A stretch of 64,000 nt of DNA, taken from Hyphomicrobiales bacterium (lineage in GTDB: Bacteria; Pseudomonadota; Alphaproteobacteria; Rhizobiales; Xanthobacteraceae). The position numbers were made by a program, and so were the translations under genes. Shown piece after piece: positions 1 to 7,719 of this stretch. A model generated the notes under the pieces. The model was not told the origin of the DNA. It was given only the letters and a program-made list of their open reading frames with translations, and made no database searches. Each line of letters begins with the position of its first letter. Position 1 is the first letter of the stretch. The stretch covers positions 1-64,000 of the forward strand of contig PNAI01000023.1 of the NCBI GenBank assembly GCA_003169835.1. Direction: 5' to 3'.

Positions 1-209
1 TGGTGCTTGCGGTGCACCGCCACCCACTCCCGCGGTCGCATGCCCGTGGTCATCCAGATGACTGCCCGGAAGGGGATCGCGGCGGGATCGCCGACCGTGA
101 GCGCCCGGTGGGAGAGCGCCCGGTGCAGGTACACGGTGGTCGTGAAAATCGCCAGCTGCGTCACCGCGAAAGCGGCGATCACGGCGGCAATCAGATTGGT
201 CAACGTCAC
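1..209 (-). CDS. Fatty acid desaturase, N-terminal fragment (runs off window)
   Basis: A minus-strand reading frame opens at a GTG at 209 and runs out of the window. The translated part has one hydrophobic segment followed by HRALSH and then, at the edge, REWVAVHRKH. These match the first two histidine boxes (HxxxxH and HxxHH) of acyl-CoA/acyl-lipid delta-9 desaturases, which bind the di-iron centre in the membrane. The gene is divergent from a TetR regulator with an operator between them, so it is probably that regulator's target. The wording of the protein is of actinobacterial type, unlike genes beyond 2 kb. The start is uncertain because no strong ribosome site is visible. Confidence 0.7.
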   Translation of the reverse strand, partial: MTLTNLIAAVIAAFAVTQLAIFTTTVYLHRALSHRALTVGDPAAIPFRAVIWMTTGMRPREWVAVHRKH

Positions 210-221
210 TTGAAAATGGTA

Positions 222-253
222 CTACCGACCAGTCGGTAGATGCGTGTCGGTAG
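222..253. promoter_or_regulatory. TetR-type operator between desaturase and tetR genes
   Basis: CTACCGAC-CA-GTCGGTAG at 222-239 is an inverted repeat with two perfect 8-base arms and a 2-base spacer. A third copy of the right arm, GTCGGTAG, lies at 246-253. The site sits between two divergent starts (209 and 263), the usual place for an autoregulating TetR repressor to control both promoters. Binding itself is inferred. Confidence 0.7.
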
Positions 254-262
254 AATGACGAA

Positions 263-880
263 GTGGCCCTACCTGTCGCTTCCGGCCCCTCGTCGACCAA
301 GGATCTCATCCTCGAGGTGGCGCTCAAGCGCTTCGGCGACCACGGCTACGCCGGAACGAGCCTGAACGACATCGCCGACGAGGTCGGCATTCGGCGTCCG
401 AGCCTGTTGCACCACTTCCCCTCGAAGGAAGCGCTCTACCGCGCCGTGCTCTTCGCCTCGTTCGCCGACTGGACCCTCCTCGTCGAACAGGCGACGGCGG
501 GAACACGTCAAGGTTGGCCGCAGGTCGAGCGCATGCTGCGCGCCGCATTCACGTTCTTCGAGGATCACCCCGAGTTCGTACGGCTCGTGCGCTGGGAAGC
601 GCTCGAAGGCGGCCCGATCCTGCGCGACGAGCTCAGCCTCTTGTTGCGACCGTTGTTCGATCGTGGCGCCGACTTCCTCGAGCGCGAGATGGACGCGGGC
701 CGGCTCCGGCGCTACGACGCGCGGCAGCTGCTCCTCACCGGCTACGGCGCGGTGCTGTCGTACCTCTCGGACGGACAGTTGATGTCGGGCCTGCTCGACC
801 TCGACCCGCTCTCTCCGGCGGCCTTGGCGAAGCGGCGCGAGCACGTCATCGACGTGATGCGCACCGCGGTGGCGCTGTAG
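263..880 (+). CDS. TetR/AcrR family transcriptional regulator
   Basis: This 205-residue protein starts at GTG 263. Residues about 15-62 form a typical TetR DNA-binding domain, with the helix-turn-helix and tail read as SLNDIADEVGIRRPSLLHHF followed by SKEALYRAV. The rest is the all-helical ligand-binding and dimer domain. It is divergent from a fatty acid desaturase and the gap carries a palindrome plus an extra half-site, so local control of membrane lipid desaturation is the likely role. The ligand cannot be read from the sequence. It belongs to the actinobacterial-looking block at the window start. Confidence 0.85.
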   Translation: MALPVASGPSSTKDLILEVALKRFGDHGYAGTSLNDIADEVGIRRPSLLHHFPSKEALYRAVLFASFADWTLLVEQATAGTRQGWPQVERMLRAAFTFFEDHPEFVRLVRWEALEGGPILRDELSLLLRPLFDRGADFLEREMDAGRLRRYDARQLLLTGYGAVLSYLSDGQLMSGLLDLDPLSPAALAKRREHVIDVMRTAVAL

Positions 881-884
881 CCGT

Positions 885-1607
885 TCAGAGCTTCCCGTCG
901 CTCCACCGCTCGAGCAGCGAGGCGTCGCCGAAGATCTCGAGCTGACGGACGGGTACGCGCCCCCACATCATCAACAGCAGATCACTGGCACCGCCGCGCG
1001 CGGCGACGTCGCCTTTGCCGTGCTCGTTGACGACCGTGACCCCCTCCGGGCCGAGTCGGACCAGCCATTCGCCTTCGCCGTCGGTGCAGTGCAGGTGGAT
1101 GGTCTCGCCGTTTCCGGTCGGCGGTCCGCCGGGCCGGAACGGAAGGATGTCGAACAACTCCTGGATGCCGTCGACCGCCAGGTCGCGGTCGATCGGTTGG
1201 GGCGCGCCCGCAGCAGACTCCGCGTCCCAACGGTGCACCGCGAGCTCGTTCGCCTGGCGCCGCGACCAGAAGCCCACCGTGCGTTGATCCGTCCACGACC
1301 AGCAGGGTTCGTCGGCGCCCGCCGACGCGAGCACGTCGGCCAGAGGGCCGTAGCCCTGCGCGACGAAGTCGACGAGCGCGGGACCCTCCGGTACCTCGAG
1401 CTGCTTCCAGTAGCCGACGGGATCGGCGGGACGGCGCTCGATGATGTCGGTCGCCCAGCGGTGGAGCCGGCCGACGTGCGAGCAGAGGTCGCCGATCGTC
1501 CACTCACCGCACGTCGGCACCGGATGTTCGAAGCCGGCCGTGCGCGCGGCATCGGCGAGCGCGGCGCCTTCACGTCGAATGGCGTCTACGAACGCGGAAT
1601 GTTCCAT
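885..1607 (-). CDS. Maleylpyruvate isomerase/DinB-like metal-binding family protein (TIGR03083-like)
   Basis: The 240-residue protein starts at MEHSAFVDAIR. Its ATG overlaps the stop of the upstream SRAP gene by one base (TGATG), suggesting translational coupling. The N-terminal half resembles the mycothiol-dependent maleylpyruvate isomerase N-terminal fold: PTCGEWTIGDLCSHVGRLHRW near residues 31-51 and ELAVHRWDAE further on supply the histidines that usually bind metal. The C-terminal part is the small domain found in actinobacterial members. Such proteins are abundant in mycothiol-producing actinobacteria and unexpected in Hyphomicrobiales, which supports a foreign origin for this end. The substrate is unknown. 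Confidence 0.75.
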   Translation of the reverse strand: MEHSAFVDAIRREGAALADAARTAGFEHPVPTCGEWTIGDLCSHVGRLHRWATDIIERRPADPVGYWKQLEVPEGPALVDFVAQGYGPLADVLASAGADEPCWSWTDQRTVGFWSRRQANELAVHRWDAESAAGAPQPIDRDLAVDGIQELFDILPFRPGGPPTGNGETIHLHCTDGEGEWLVRLGPEGVTVVNEHGKGDVAARGGASDLLLMMWGRVPVRQLEIFGDASLLERWSDGKL

Positions 1608-2302
1608 CAGCCGGAATCTACCGGCGCCGGTTCGAGCAGCTCCGGGCCATTGTTGACGGGCTTGTTGACGAGCGTCGTGACCGGCCACCGCTCGAACTCC
1701 TCCGACGGCGCGGGCACCAGCAATTCCCCGAGCGATCGCACGTCGCGGTTGTCGGGATCGAGCCAGGTGTCCCAGACCGACTCGGGGAGGATCACCGGCA
1801 TGCGATCGTGGATCGGTCGCATGAGGTCGTTCGGTTCGGTCGTGATGATCGTGCACGTTCGTACGCGGGGCGCTTCGTCCCCGAGCGCGCGGTCGTGCCA
1901 GATCGCCCAGAGTCCGGCGAAGGCGAGGGGCTCGCGGTCACGGCGACGGACGAACCACGGTTGCTTCTGCTGCTTTCCCGGAAGCGCCTGCCACTCGTAG
2001 AAGCCGTCGGCCGGAAACAGGCAACGGCGCCGTTTCATGGCGTTGCGAAAAGCCGGTTTTTCGTTGACCGTTTCACCGCGCGCGTTTATCAGCAACGAAA
2101 ATGCACGCGGGTCCTTGACCCAGGATGGGATCAGGCCCCACCGCACCAGCGCGAATTGCCGCTTGCCCTCGGTGAGCCGCACAATGGGCACGCCTTGAGT
2201 CGGCGCGACATTGTAGCGCGGCGGAAAATTCGGCTGGTCGAGATAGCCAAACAGCCGCCGGATCGCCTCCGGCGCGCTCGTGATCACGTAGCGTCCGCAC
2301 AT
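1607..2302 (-). CDS. SOS response-associated peptidase (SRAP/YedK/HMCES family), possibly chimeric
   Basis: This 231-residue protein begins MCGRYVITS. After Met removal, Cys2 is the residue with which SRAP proteins crosslink to abasic sites in single-stranded DNA, shielding them from breakage. The other expected active-site residues are present: Asn73 (INAR), Glu103 (DGFYEW) and His165 (HDRMP). The length is normal. The N-terminal ~110 residues read like Hyphomicrobiales homologues, while the part after about KQQKQPWF reads like actinobacterial ones and is coupled to an actinobacterial-type gene. A recombination or assembly junction inside this gene, around 1,900-1,980, is therefore suspected. 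Confidence 0.88.
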   Translation of the reverse strand: MCGRYVITSAPEAIRRLFGYLDQPNFPPRYNVAPTQGVPIVRLTEGKRQFALVRWGLIPSWVKDPRAFSLLINARGETVNEKPAFRNAMKRRRCLFPADGFYEWQALPGKQQKQPWFVRRRDREPLAFAGLWAIWHDRALGDEAPRVRTCTIITTEPNDLMRPIHDRMPVILPESVWDTWLDPDNRDVRSLGELLVPAPSEEFERWPVTTLVNKPVNNGPELLEPAPVDSG

Positions 2303-2327
2303 ATTCTAGGTTCGCCTCCCGACTTCC

Positions 2328-2342
2328 TTAGCAACACCTTAA
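2328..2342. promoter_or_regulatory. Possible CtrA-like box
   Basis: TTAG, seven bases, then TTAA lies in the divergent gap between the SRAP gene and the gene at 2386. It is one base away from the TTAA-N7-TTAA CtrA consensus of alphaproteobacteria. Such matches also arise by chance, so this is only a candidate. Confidence 0.25.
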
Positions 2343-2385
2343 CCAACACAGATAAAGATGGGGTGGTATCCTGGGCATTGCGACC

Positions 2386-2931
2386 ATGAATCCGACGACG
2401 AAACGCGCCGCCGACACTGCAATCGATACCCACAGCGCCGCTGTTCCGCCGCGCAATTCTAATTCCAGTCCCGGTGGCGGGCTCAATATCAATCCGGATA
2501 CCGGGCTGTGCACCGACTACCTCAACCACTTCAGCGAAGCGATCATGGCGCTGGAGATGCTTTCCGCCGTACCGGAAAGTCTGGACGACTTTCTGGCTTG
2601 GCAACCGCGCAGCTATACCCAGCACTTCGCCGCCTCCAACTTCAAGAACCGCGACGCCGTGATCGCAGCCTATCATGCCGCCGATCCGGCAACCCGCCAA
2701 TCGCTCGACGCGCTCGTTGACTCCATGCACGCCATGCTCACCGCAACGCGCGCCGTGATGGGGGTCGGGAATAACGCAGCGGCCGCGCTGCCGCTCGCCA
2801 ATAGCGCGGTGGCCGGGCTCAAGCCGCTGGTAGCGCGCGCCAGCATGGTGATCAACGGCCGCTCCGACAATTCAAGCAAGATCGAGGCTGGCGCCGTGCA
2901 AGCCGCGGTCGATGCACTGCTGCAACGTTGA
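2386..2931 (+). CDS. Hypothetical protein, 181 aa
   Basis: I do not recognise a named family. The protein has a polar, low-complexity N-terminus (residues 1-40, rich in Ser, Asn and Pro) and then a mostly helical part containing FLAWQPRSYTQHFAASNFKNRD and an Ala-rich C-terminus. There is no signal peptide or membrane segment. Codon use fits the alphaproteobacterial part of the window. Its stop overlaps the TTG start of the Nudix gene by four bases (TTGA), so the two are probably co-translated. Confidence 0.7.
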   Translation: MNPTTKRAADTAIDTHSAAVPPRNSNSSPGGGLNINPDTGLCTDYLNHFSEAIMALEMLSAVPESLDDFLAWQPRSYTQHFAASNFKNRDAVIAAYHAADPATRQSLDALVDSMHAMLTATRAVMGVGNNAAAALPLANSAVAGLKPLVARASMVINGRSDNSSKIEAGAVQAAVDALLQR

Positions 2932-3374
2932 GCAACGACCCTCGCAAATATCCCGACCGGCCGTATCTGGCAGTCAGCGCTGCCATCATCCGCGACGGCC
3001 GCGTGCTGATCGTGCAACGCGCGCAGCCTCCGATGCGCGGCGTGTTCACGCTGCCGGGCGGCGTGGTCGAGACCGGCGAGACGCTGCATCAGGCGCTGGT
3101 GCGCGAAATCGACGAAGAAGTCAGCATGGCGATCGAGCCGATCGCGCTTGCCGGCCACCGCGAAGTGATCGTACGTGACGCCGAGGGACGGATCGAACGT
3201 CATTTCATCATTTTGGCGTTCGCGGCGCGCTGGCGGGCGGGCGAGCCCAAGCTGAATCACGAACTGGCCGACGCAAAATGGGTGCGGCCGGACGAGATTG
3301 CGGGCTTAAGGACGACCGAGGGATTGGGCGATATCATCGCGGCAGCGTTCGAGAAGATGGAAGCCCAACGCTGA
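2928..3374 (+). CDS. Nudix hydrolase (ADP-ribose pyrophosphatase-like)
   Basis: This 148-residue protein uses a TTG start that overlaps the previous stop. The Nudix box is clear: G45-x5-E51-x7-R59-E60-I-x-E63-E64, which coordinates magnesium for cleavage of nucleoside diphosphates linked to another group. The glycine usually found two residues after the EE pair is replaced (VSM), a conservative departure. N-terminal RPYLAVSAAIIRDGRVLIVQR is the usual first strand pair. The substrate (ADP-ribose, NADH or an oxidised nucleotide) cannot be assigned from sequence. Confidence 0.88.
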   Translation: MSNDPRKYPDRPYLAVSAAIIRDGRVLIVQRAQPPMRGVFTLPGGVVETGETLHQALVREIDEEVSMAIEPIALAGHREVIVRDAEGRIERHFIILAFAARWRAGEPKLNHELADAKWVRPDEIAGLRTTEGLGDIIAAAFEKMEAQR

Positions 3375-3595
3375 AGCCTCCACCGCGCAGCTGGGTTGCC
3401 TCGCCACGCCAGCACATGAAGCAATCGACAACGGCCGCTATGCCGCCGGAAGCGGACGGATTGCGCAGCGACGCGATGTGTCAGTAGGAGACCTCGGCAG
3501 AGGGCAGGACACGCTGTCGGAGCCATCGCTGAGATCGTAGCGCTCCGCGCCTTAATTGACTCCCAAGAGCGAGGCGGTCTTCTTGGGATCGTGCT

Positions 3596-6082
3596 TCAGC
3601 GCCGCGTCGTAGTCGGCATTGGGTCCTTTGGATTGAGCCCTATCGCTTGGTTGTAGTCGGCGGTCGCACGGTCGTACTCGCCTTTATCGCGGTAAGCATC
3701 ACCACGGTTGTTAAAGGCTTTGGCGTAATTGGGATCTAACCGGATCGCCTCGCTATAGTCGGCGATGGCGCGGTCGTATTGGCCTATTTTTCGATACTCC
3801 ACACCGCGGTTGTCATAAAGCCCGGCCAGCTTGCGGCCCTGGTATCGTCCAGATGTGATCACACGGCTGCAAGCAGCAATCGCAACATCTCCCGACATTT
3901 TATAACATGTGTCAGATTCATCTGCTGCTGGCTCGCCAACGACGACGAACGGTGCCCAGAGTCTTGGGTGCGCGTCGTCATCGGAGTTGGCACTTTTGAG
4001 CATTGCCAGCATTGATTGCTGTAGAGCCTGAGCGTGAGTAAGCTTTTCATCACGTGCGCTCGCTTGGAATGTACTCGTCATTAAACGTGCTGTTTGCTCG
4101 TCGTTGACTTCCCAGTGCGACACGACAAGTGATCGCCCACCGGCATAGAAGAACGCACGCGCGAGTCCTGACAGTGCCTCTGCACCTGGCTCATCTCCCG
4201 CCGCCGTGTCGCACGCTGAAAGCACAACCCAGTCTGCATTCAATTTGAGTTGCGCGACTTCACTCGCATAAAGAACTCCATCATCAAACCCGTTGCGTTT
4301 GTCTGGAGTTGTTAGTGCCAATGCTGGTTCCCTCTTGGTACTGGAGAACTTTTCCATAAGGCCAGCAGCAAGGCCATGCGTTGCAAAATAGACGATACGG
4401 TATTGATCGAGCCTGGCTTGCTTGACCGCCGTCTCCGTCGCAGCCAAGCCCAACTTGATGTCGGCCGGATCAGCATTGAGTGTTTTCGCCACCGCCTCGA
4501 CTTCCTTACGTGTTCCCGGCAGTTGTCGAAGTGCCGCGATGAGTTCGTCATAATCCATCTGCGCACCGCGATCGAAGTCGGTGACGCCTCTCATCGAGAC
4601 TTTATTATCCGGTTGTTGGCGTTCCTGTTTAGAGAATACAGGGTCAGCGAAGGCGATCAGGGGCTTCGGAGCCGGCGCCACCACAGACTTGCCGCGCAAG
4701 ACTTTCATGTTCGCCACAGACGGCCAGATGGTGATGGCGTGTGAACGAGCGAGCCAGTCAATATCTTTGTACTGCTTGTCGCTAGGGTCTTTGGTCACCA
4801 ACAGATGCAGAGGCAAGCTCGTCAACGCACCGTTCGTGACGACAGATAGGCGTGTCTTTGAAGCGATCTTGTCGGCGAAGACCCCGAAGGTCTCTCGATA
4901 GATCCAGCGGGCAAGAAATGTATCAAACGAAAGTCCCTCGGCCTTAATCGATGTGCGAAGTTCCTTCACCTGGGCATCTAGAGCTTTCGCAGAAACGTAT
5001 AGTTCTACCCAATCAAAACTCGTGCGGGTAACGATCCAGGCATAGCTCTTGGCATCAAAATCAAAGACGACCAGGGCTTCATCGTCGGCAAGGAGCGCTT
5101 GAGTTTCATTCAATGGCAGTGGCTGGGGATTGGACAATGCAACGTAATCCGGAAAACGCAGATCAAAAATCTGTTGCAGCTTGTCGCGGTCTAACTTGAT
5201 TGCATTTATCCGTTTTCGAACCTGATCCTCGGCTGCCTTATTGCGTTCGGCAGAAGGCTTGGACACTTCTGAACGGATGATCTTGTCCAACCGCTCTGCA
5301 TCTGCGGTTAGGTCTTGATCTCTGCGAACCAGGTCAGAGAGTTCTTTGTCGGGCCCGGTTGCAAAGCGGGCGGCAAGTTTGGACACCGCATTGGCCGCCG
5401 CTGACGATGCAACGCGCTGCACTGTGTCAAAGCTGTTGTTAAATGCATCAGCGGCGCTAATCAAATTCTGCTGCCCAGACTGAAACAGCACAGGGAAAGC
5501 AATAACTTTTTCGGCAGATCGCATTTCGAGAGTACGGCGCACGAGAGGCTCGGCGTCGGCGTATCGGTCCTGGGCGTAGTAGTGCAAAGCCAAGTTGTTT
5601 AGCGCTGTTGCGACGTCGCGATGCTCGAGACCGAGGGCTTTCTCATAGATCGCCAACGACCGCTTGTAGAGCGGCTCGGCGTCAGCGTGGCCACCCTGGC
5701 TATCGTAGAGCCCGGCTAAATTGTTTAGCGATGCTGCGACGTAGGGATGCGTGGGACCGAGAGCTTTTTCGTAGATTGCCAGCGCCCGCTTATAGACCGG
5801 CTCGGCGTCGGCGTAGCGACCCTGGGCCTTGTAGAGCAGAGCTAGGTTGTTCAGCGACAGAGCGACGTCGGGATGGTCAAGACCGAGGGCTTTTTCGCGG
5901 ATCGCCAGCACTCGTTCTGCCAGCGGTATGGCGTCCGTATACTTTTCTGCTCGGTATAGCTCTATGACTTGTTTGTGCAGCGCTTCGGCTTCATTCCGTT
6001 GCGCGACTGATGACATAACTGACGCGAAGCTCAGCGTCAGCGCCGCCGCGACGATCACACAAAAACGTTTGAGGGTATTCAT
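3596..6082 (-). CDS. Exported TPR-CHAT domain protein (caspase-like), frameshifted C-terminus
   Basis: This is about 828 residues from ATG 6082 (an upstream in-frame ATG at 6106 would add eight). A signal peptide (MNTLKRFCVIVAAALTLSFA...) is followed by four tandem TPR-like repeats with NNLA.LY...G.YADAEP motifs, a helical linker, and a CHAT domain. The CHAT catalytic pair of clan CD peptidases is intact: His in YFATHGLA (about residue 569) and Cys in VVLSACDTAAG (about residue 624). A second TPR block follows. The frame ends early at PMPTTTRR, whereas a +1 shift near 3620 restores a normal-looking TPR tail to a TAA at 3552. Role: a protein-binding peptidase or scaffold in the periplasm; substrate unknown. 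Confidence 0.85.
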   Translation of the reverse strand: MNTLKRFCVIVAAALTLSFASVMSSVAQRNEAEALHKQVIELYRAEKYTDAIPLAERVLAIREKALGLDHPDVALSLNNLALLYKAQGRYADAEPVYKRALAIYEKALGPTHPYVAASLNNLAGLYDSQGGHADAEPLYKRSLAIYEKALGLEHRDVATALNNLALHYYAQDRYADAEPLVRRTLEMRSAEKVIAFPVLFQSGQQNLISAADAFNNSFDTVQRVASSAAANAVSKLAARFATGPDKELSDLVRRDQDLTADAERLDKIIRSEVSKPSAERNKAAEDQVRKRINAIKLDRDKLQQIFDLRFPDYVALSNPQPLPLNETQALLADDEALVVFDFDAKSYAWIVTRTSFDWVELYVSAKALDAQVKELRTSIKAEGLSFDTFLARWIYRETFGVFADKIASKTRLSVVTNGALTSLPLHLLVTKDPSDKQYKDIDWLARSHAITIWPSVANMKVLRGKSVVAPAPKPLIAFADPVFSKQERQQPDNKVSMRGVTDFDRGAQMDYDELIAALRQLPGTRKEVEAVAKTLNADPADIKLGLAATETAVKQARLDQYRIVYFATHGLAAGLMEKFSSTKREPALALTTPDKRNGFDDGVLYASEVAQLKLNADWVVLSACDTAAGDEPGAEALSGLARAFFYAGGRSLVVSHWEVNDEQTARLMTSTFQASARDEKLTHAQALQQSMLAMLKSANSDDDAHPRLWAPFVVVGEPAADESDTCYKMSGDVAIAACSRVITSGRYQGRKLAGLYDNRGVEYRKIGQYDRAIADYSEAIRLDPNYAKAFNNRGDAYRDKGEYDRATADYNQAIGLNPKDPMPTTTRR

Positions 6083-6361
6083 TGAACCCTCGATAGTCAG
6101 TTGCAATTTACACCTGTAAGTCTAACAGAATGGCACCTTCGCTGATAGCCGTTATTAATCGTTCAACTTCATCGAGCGCGTCAGACGGCTCTGATATTGT
6201 TGGTTAAATTTCAACTAGCCGGGCGTGTTTGTTTCACTCTGCTCTCTCGAGGGAAAGGTCGGGTGGCAACAGCCCATACCCCCAAGACTAGAAAACAATC
6301 ACGGTTTGCATCGAAAATAATCCAACACGAAAATGTGATTTAAAAAAAAAAGCCTTTTGCA

Positions 6362-6390
6362 TTGCACAAACCGTTTCAAAATCCTATTAA
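6362..6390 (+). promoter_or_regulatory. Candidate sigma-70 promoter for the tri-repeat protein gene
   Basis: TTGCAC at 6362-6367 and TATTAA at 6385-6390 are separated by 17 bases, close to the vegetative consensus, and lie 57 bases upstream of the ATG at 6447. The surrounding 6107-6446 gap is AT-rich with an A10 run at 6343-6352; I see no other gene in it. Confidence 0.45.
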
Positions 6391-6446
6391 CTGCACCGCG
6401 GTGAGCAGGATGGCTCATCTTATTTTTGGTAACAGGGGAGTTAGGC

Positions 6447-6899
6447 ATGTTGAATAAGACCATGATCGCATTTTCTGCTGCAATCGTTCTCAGTACTGCT
6501 TCGACCGCGTTTGCTTATGAAGACCCGGAAAATAAGATTGGCGACAGGTATCCGTTCCTCGAACAGAGGTACACGCCGGTCGCCGCGCGCACCATCCGCA
6601 GCTCGAATCTGAGGGTCAGCCAGAGCTCCGGCTACGTTCAATACGCTTACGAGGCCCCGGAGAATAGGATCGGGGACAGATATCCTTTCCTCGAACAGAA
6701 CTACACGCGGGCAGCCGCGAATACATTCGCCGTGAGAAGTGCAGCCCCCCGGTTAGTTTCCAATTCCGGTCAATATGCCTACGAGGCGCCTGAGAATAAA
6801 ATTAGCGACAGATATCCGCTTCTCGAACAACAGGTTGCTTACCAAAGCGGGCCTACAAAGCGCGCTGCATCTCGCAAAGGTTCGACGACCGTTCGCTAA
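6447..6899 (+). CDS. Exported protein with three copies of a YE.PENKIGDRYPFLEQ repeat
   Basis: The 150-residue protein starts at ATG 6447 behind AGGGGAG. It has a signal peptide (MLNKTMIAFSAAIVLSTASTAFA) and then three near-identical motifs: YEDPENKIGDRYPFLEQ, YEAPENRIGDRYPFLEQ and YEAPENKISDRYPLLEQ. They are spaced 44 residues apart and separated by Ser/Ala/Arg-rich linkers. Short exported proteins with one such motif occur in Bradyrhizobium relatives, but I know of no function. A strong terminator follows directly, so it is a single-gene transcript. It lies divergent from the TPR-CHAT gene. Confidence 0.8.
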   Translation: MLNKTMIAFSAAIVLSTASTAFAYEDPENKIGDRYPFLEQRYTPVAARTIRSSNLRVSQSSGYVQYAYEAPENRIGDRYPFLEQNYTRAAANTFAVRSAAPRLVSNSGQYAYEAPENKISDRYPLLEQQVAYQSGPTKRAASRKGSTTVR

Positions 6900-6924
6900 C
6901 AGATCTACTCTAATCGCATCGATA

Positions 6925-6954
6925 AACGGTCGGCCTCAGGGCCGGCCGTTTTTT
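6925..6954 (+). terminator. Rho-independent terminator
   Basis: AACGGTCGGCC, a 4-base loop (TCAG), and GGCCGGCCGTT form an 11-base stem with a single T-G pair, followed by a run of six T. It lies 26 bases after the stop of the tri-repeat gene. Confidence 0.9.
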
Positions 6955-7224
6955 CATAAACAGCTCGCAACTATTTAATCTCTCAAGGTCCCTAACGAGC
7001 TACTTGCTGTCAGTCGAAATGTCTGCTCCGCATCATTTCCTACACCGCCGCCAGTGTGGGATCGGAGTAATGGACTGAAAGCGGACATCGCGTGCTTGGT
7101 GCAAGGTATGGTCCAGGCGTTGGCTTGGCCCGGCAATCTTGCTTAGTCTTGCAGTCAAACGGCCGCCGTATTTTGAAGCGAAAGTCGCTTGCGCTCCTAA
7201 TGCAGCCGGCTCATATCCTTGCTG

Positions 7225-7605
7225 ATGCTCAAACGCATATTAACGTTGACCTTCCTCGTGCTTGCGGCGTTAAGCGGGCCCGTGCGCGCGATCGAAACCG
7301 GCACCGCGCCGTACGACGGCGATCTGCAACGGCTGTCCGAACTGCTGGGTGCCTTGCACTATCTCCGCGGCATCTGCGGGGCGAAGGAAGGGCAGAAATG
7401 GCGGATTGAAATGCAGGCGTTAATCGACGCCGAAGCGCCGAGCGGGGAGCGGCGCAACCGGCTGTTGGTGAGCTTTAACAACGGTTACCGCGTATTCAAG
7501 CAGACCTACCGGACCTGCACACCGGCCGCCAACGTCGCGATTCGCCGGTATCTCCTGGAAGGTTCAAAAATTTCCCGCGAAATCACGGCGCGCTACGCCA
7601 ACTGA
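7225..7605 (+). CDS. TIGR02301 family exported protein
   Basis: This 126-residue protein starts at ATG 7225 (a TTG at 7219 is also in frame). A signal peptide (MLKRILTLTFLVLAALSGPVRA) precedes a domain with RLSELLGALHYLRGICG, WRIEMQALI and FNNGYRVFKQTYRTCTPAA, the hallmark stretches of the TIGR02301 family found almost only in Hyphomicrobiales. The paired cysteines (LRGICG and YRTCTP) may form a periplasmic disulfide. Function is unknown. Confidence 0.8.
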   Translation: MLKRILTLTFLVLAALSGPVRAIETGTAPYDGDLQRLSELLGALHYLRGICGAKEGQKWRIEMQALIDAEAPSGERRNRLLVSFNNGYRVFKQTYRTCTPAANVAIRRYLLEGSKISREITARYAN

Positions 7606-7632
7606 CCTTGCGCATTAACCTTTCCTAAAGGT

Positions 7633-7711
7633 GCTTTCCCGGACGGGGAAAGCCCGTGCTAGCATTTCTCTTTCGCAGTAGGGGACGACGGCACCTCGGG
7701 TGCCGTTTTTT
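7633..7711 (+). ncRNA. Candidate small RNA or attenuator: two hairpins ending in a terminator
   Basis: Between two genes lie a hairpin with arms GCTTTCCC (7633-7640) and GGGAAAGC (7646-7653), then ACGGCACC-TCG-GGTGCCGT (7688-7706) followed by six T. The second is a textbook rho-independent terminator. A TTAA-N7-TAAA CtrA-like box lies just upstream (7615-7629). The terminator ends only nine bases before the next ATG, so it may end a small RNA or act as an attenuator for that gene rather than merely ending the upstream one. Confidence 0.4.
7688..7711 (+). terminator. Rho-independent terminator, 9 bases before a start codon
   Basis: An eight-base perfect stem ACGGCACC/GGTGCCGT with a TCG loop is followed by T6. 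It lies 80 bases after the TIGR02301 stop and right in front of the ATG at 7720. Confidence 0.8.
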
Positions 7712-7719
7712 GGTTGTTT

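Noticed and set aside
3596-6082. CHAT protein as part of a type III-E (craspase-like) CRISPR system
   Set aside because: It has a signal peptide, so it is exported, and no cas genes or array are nearby.
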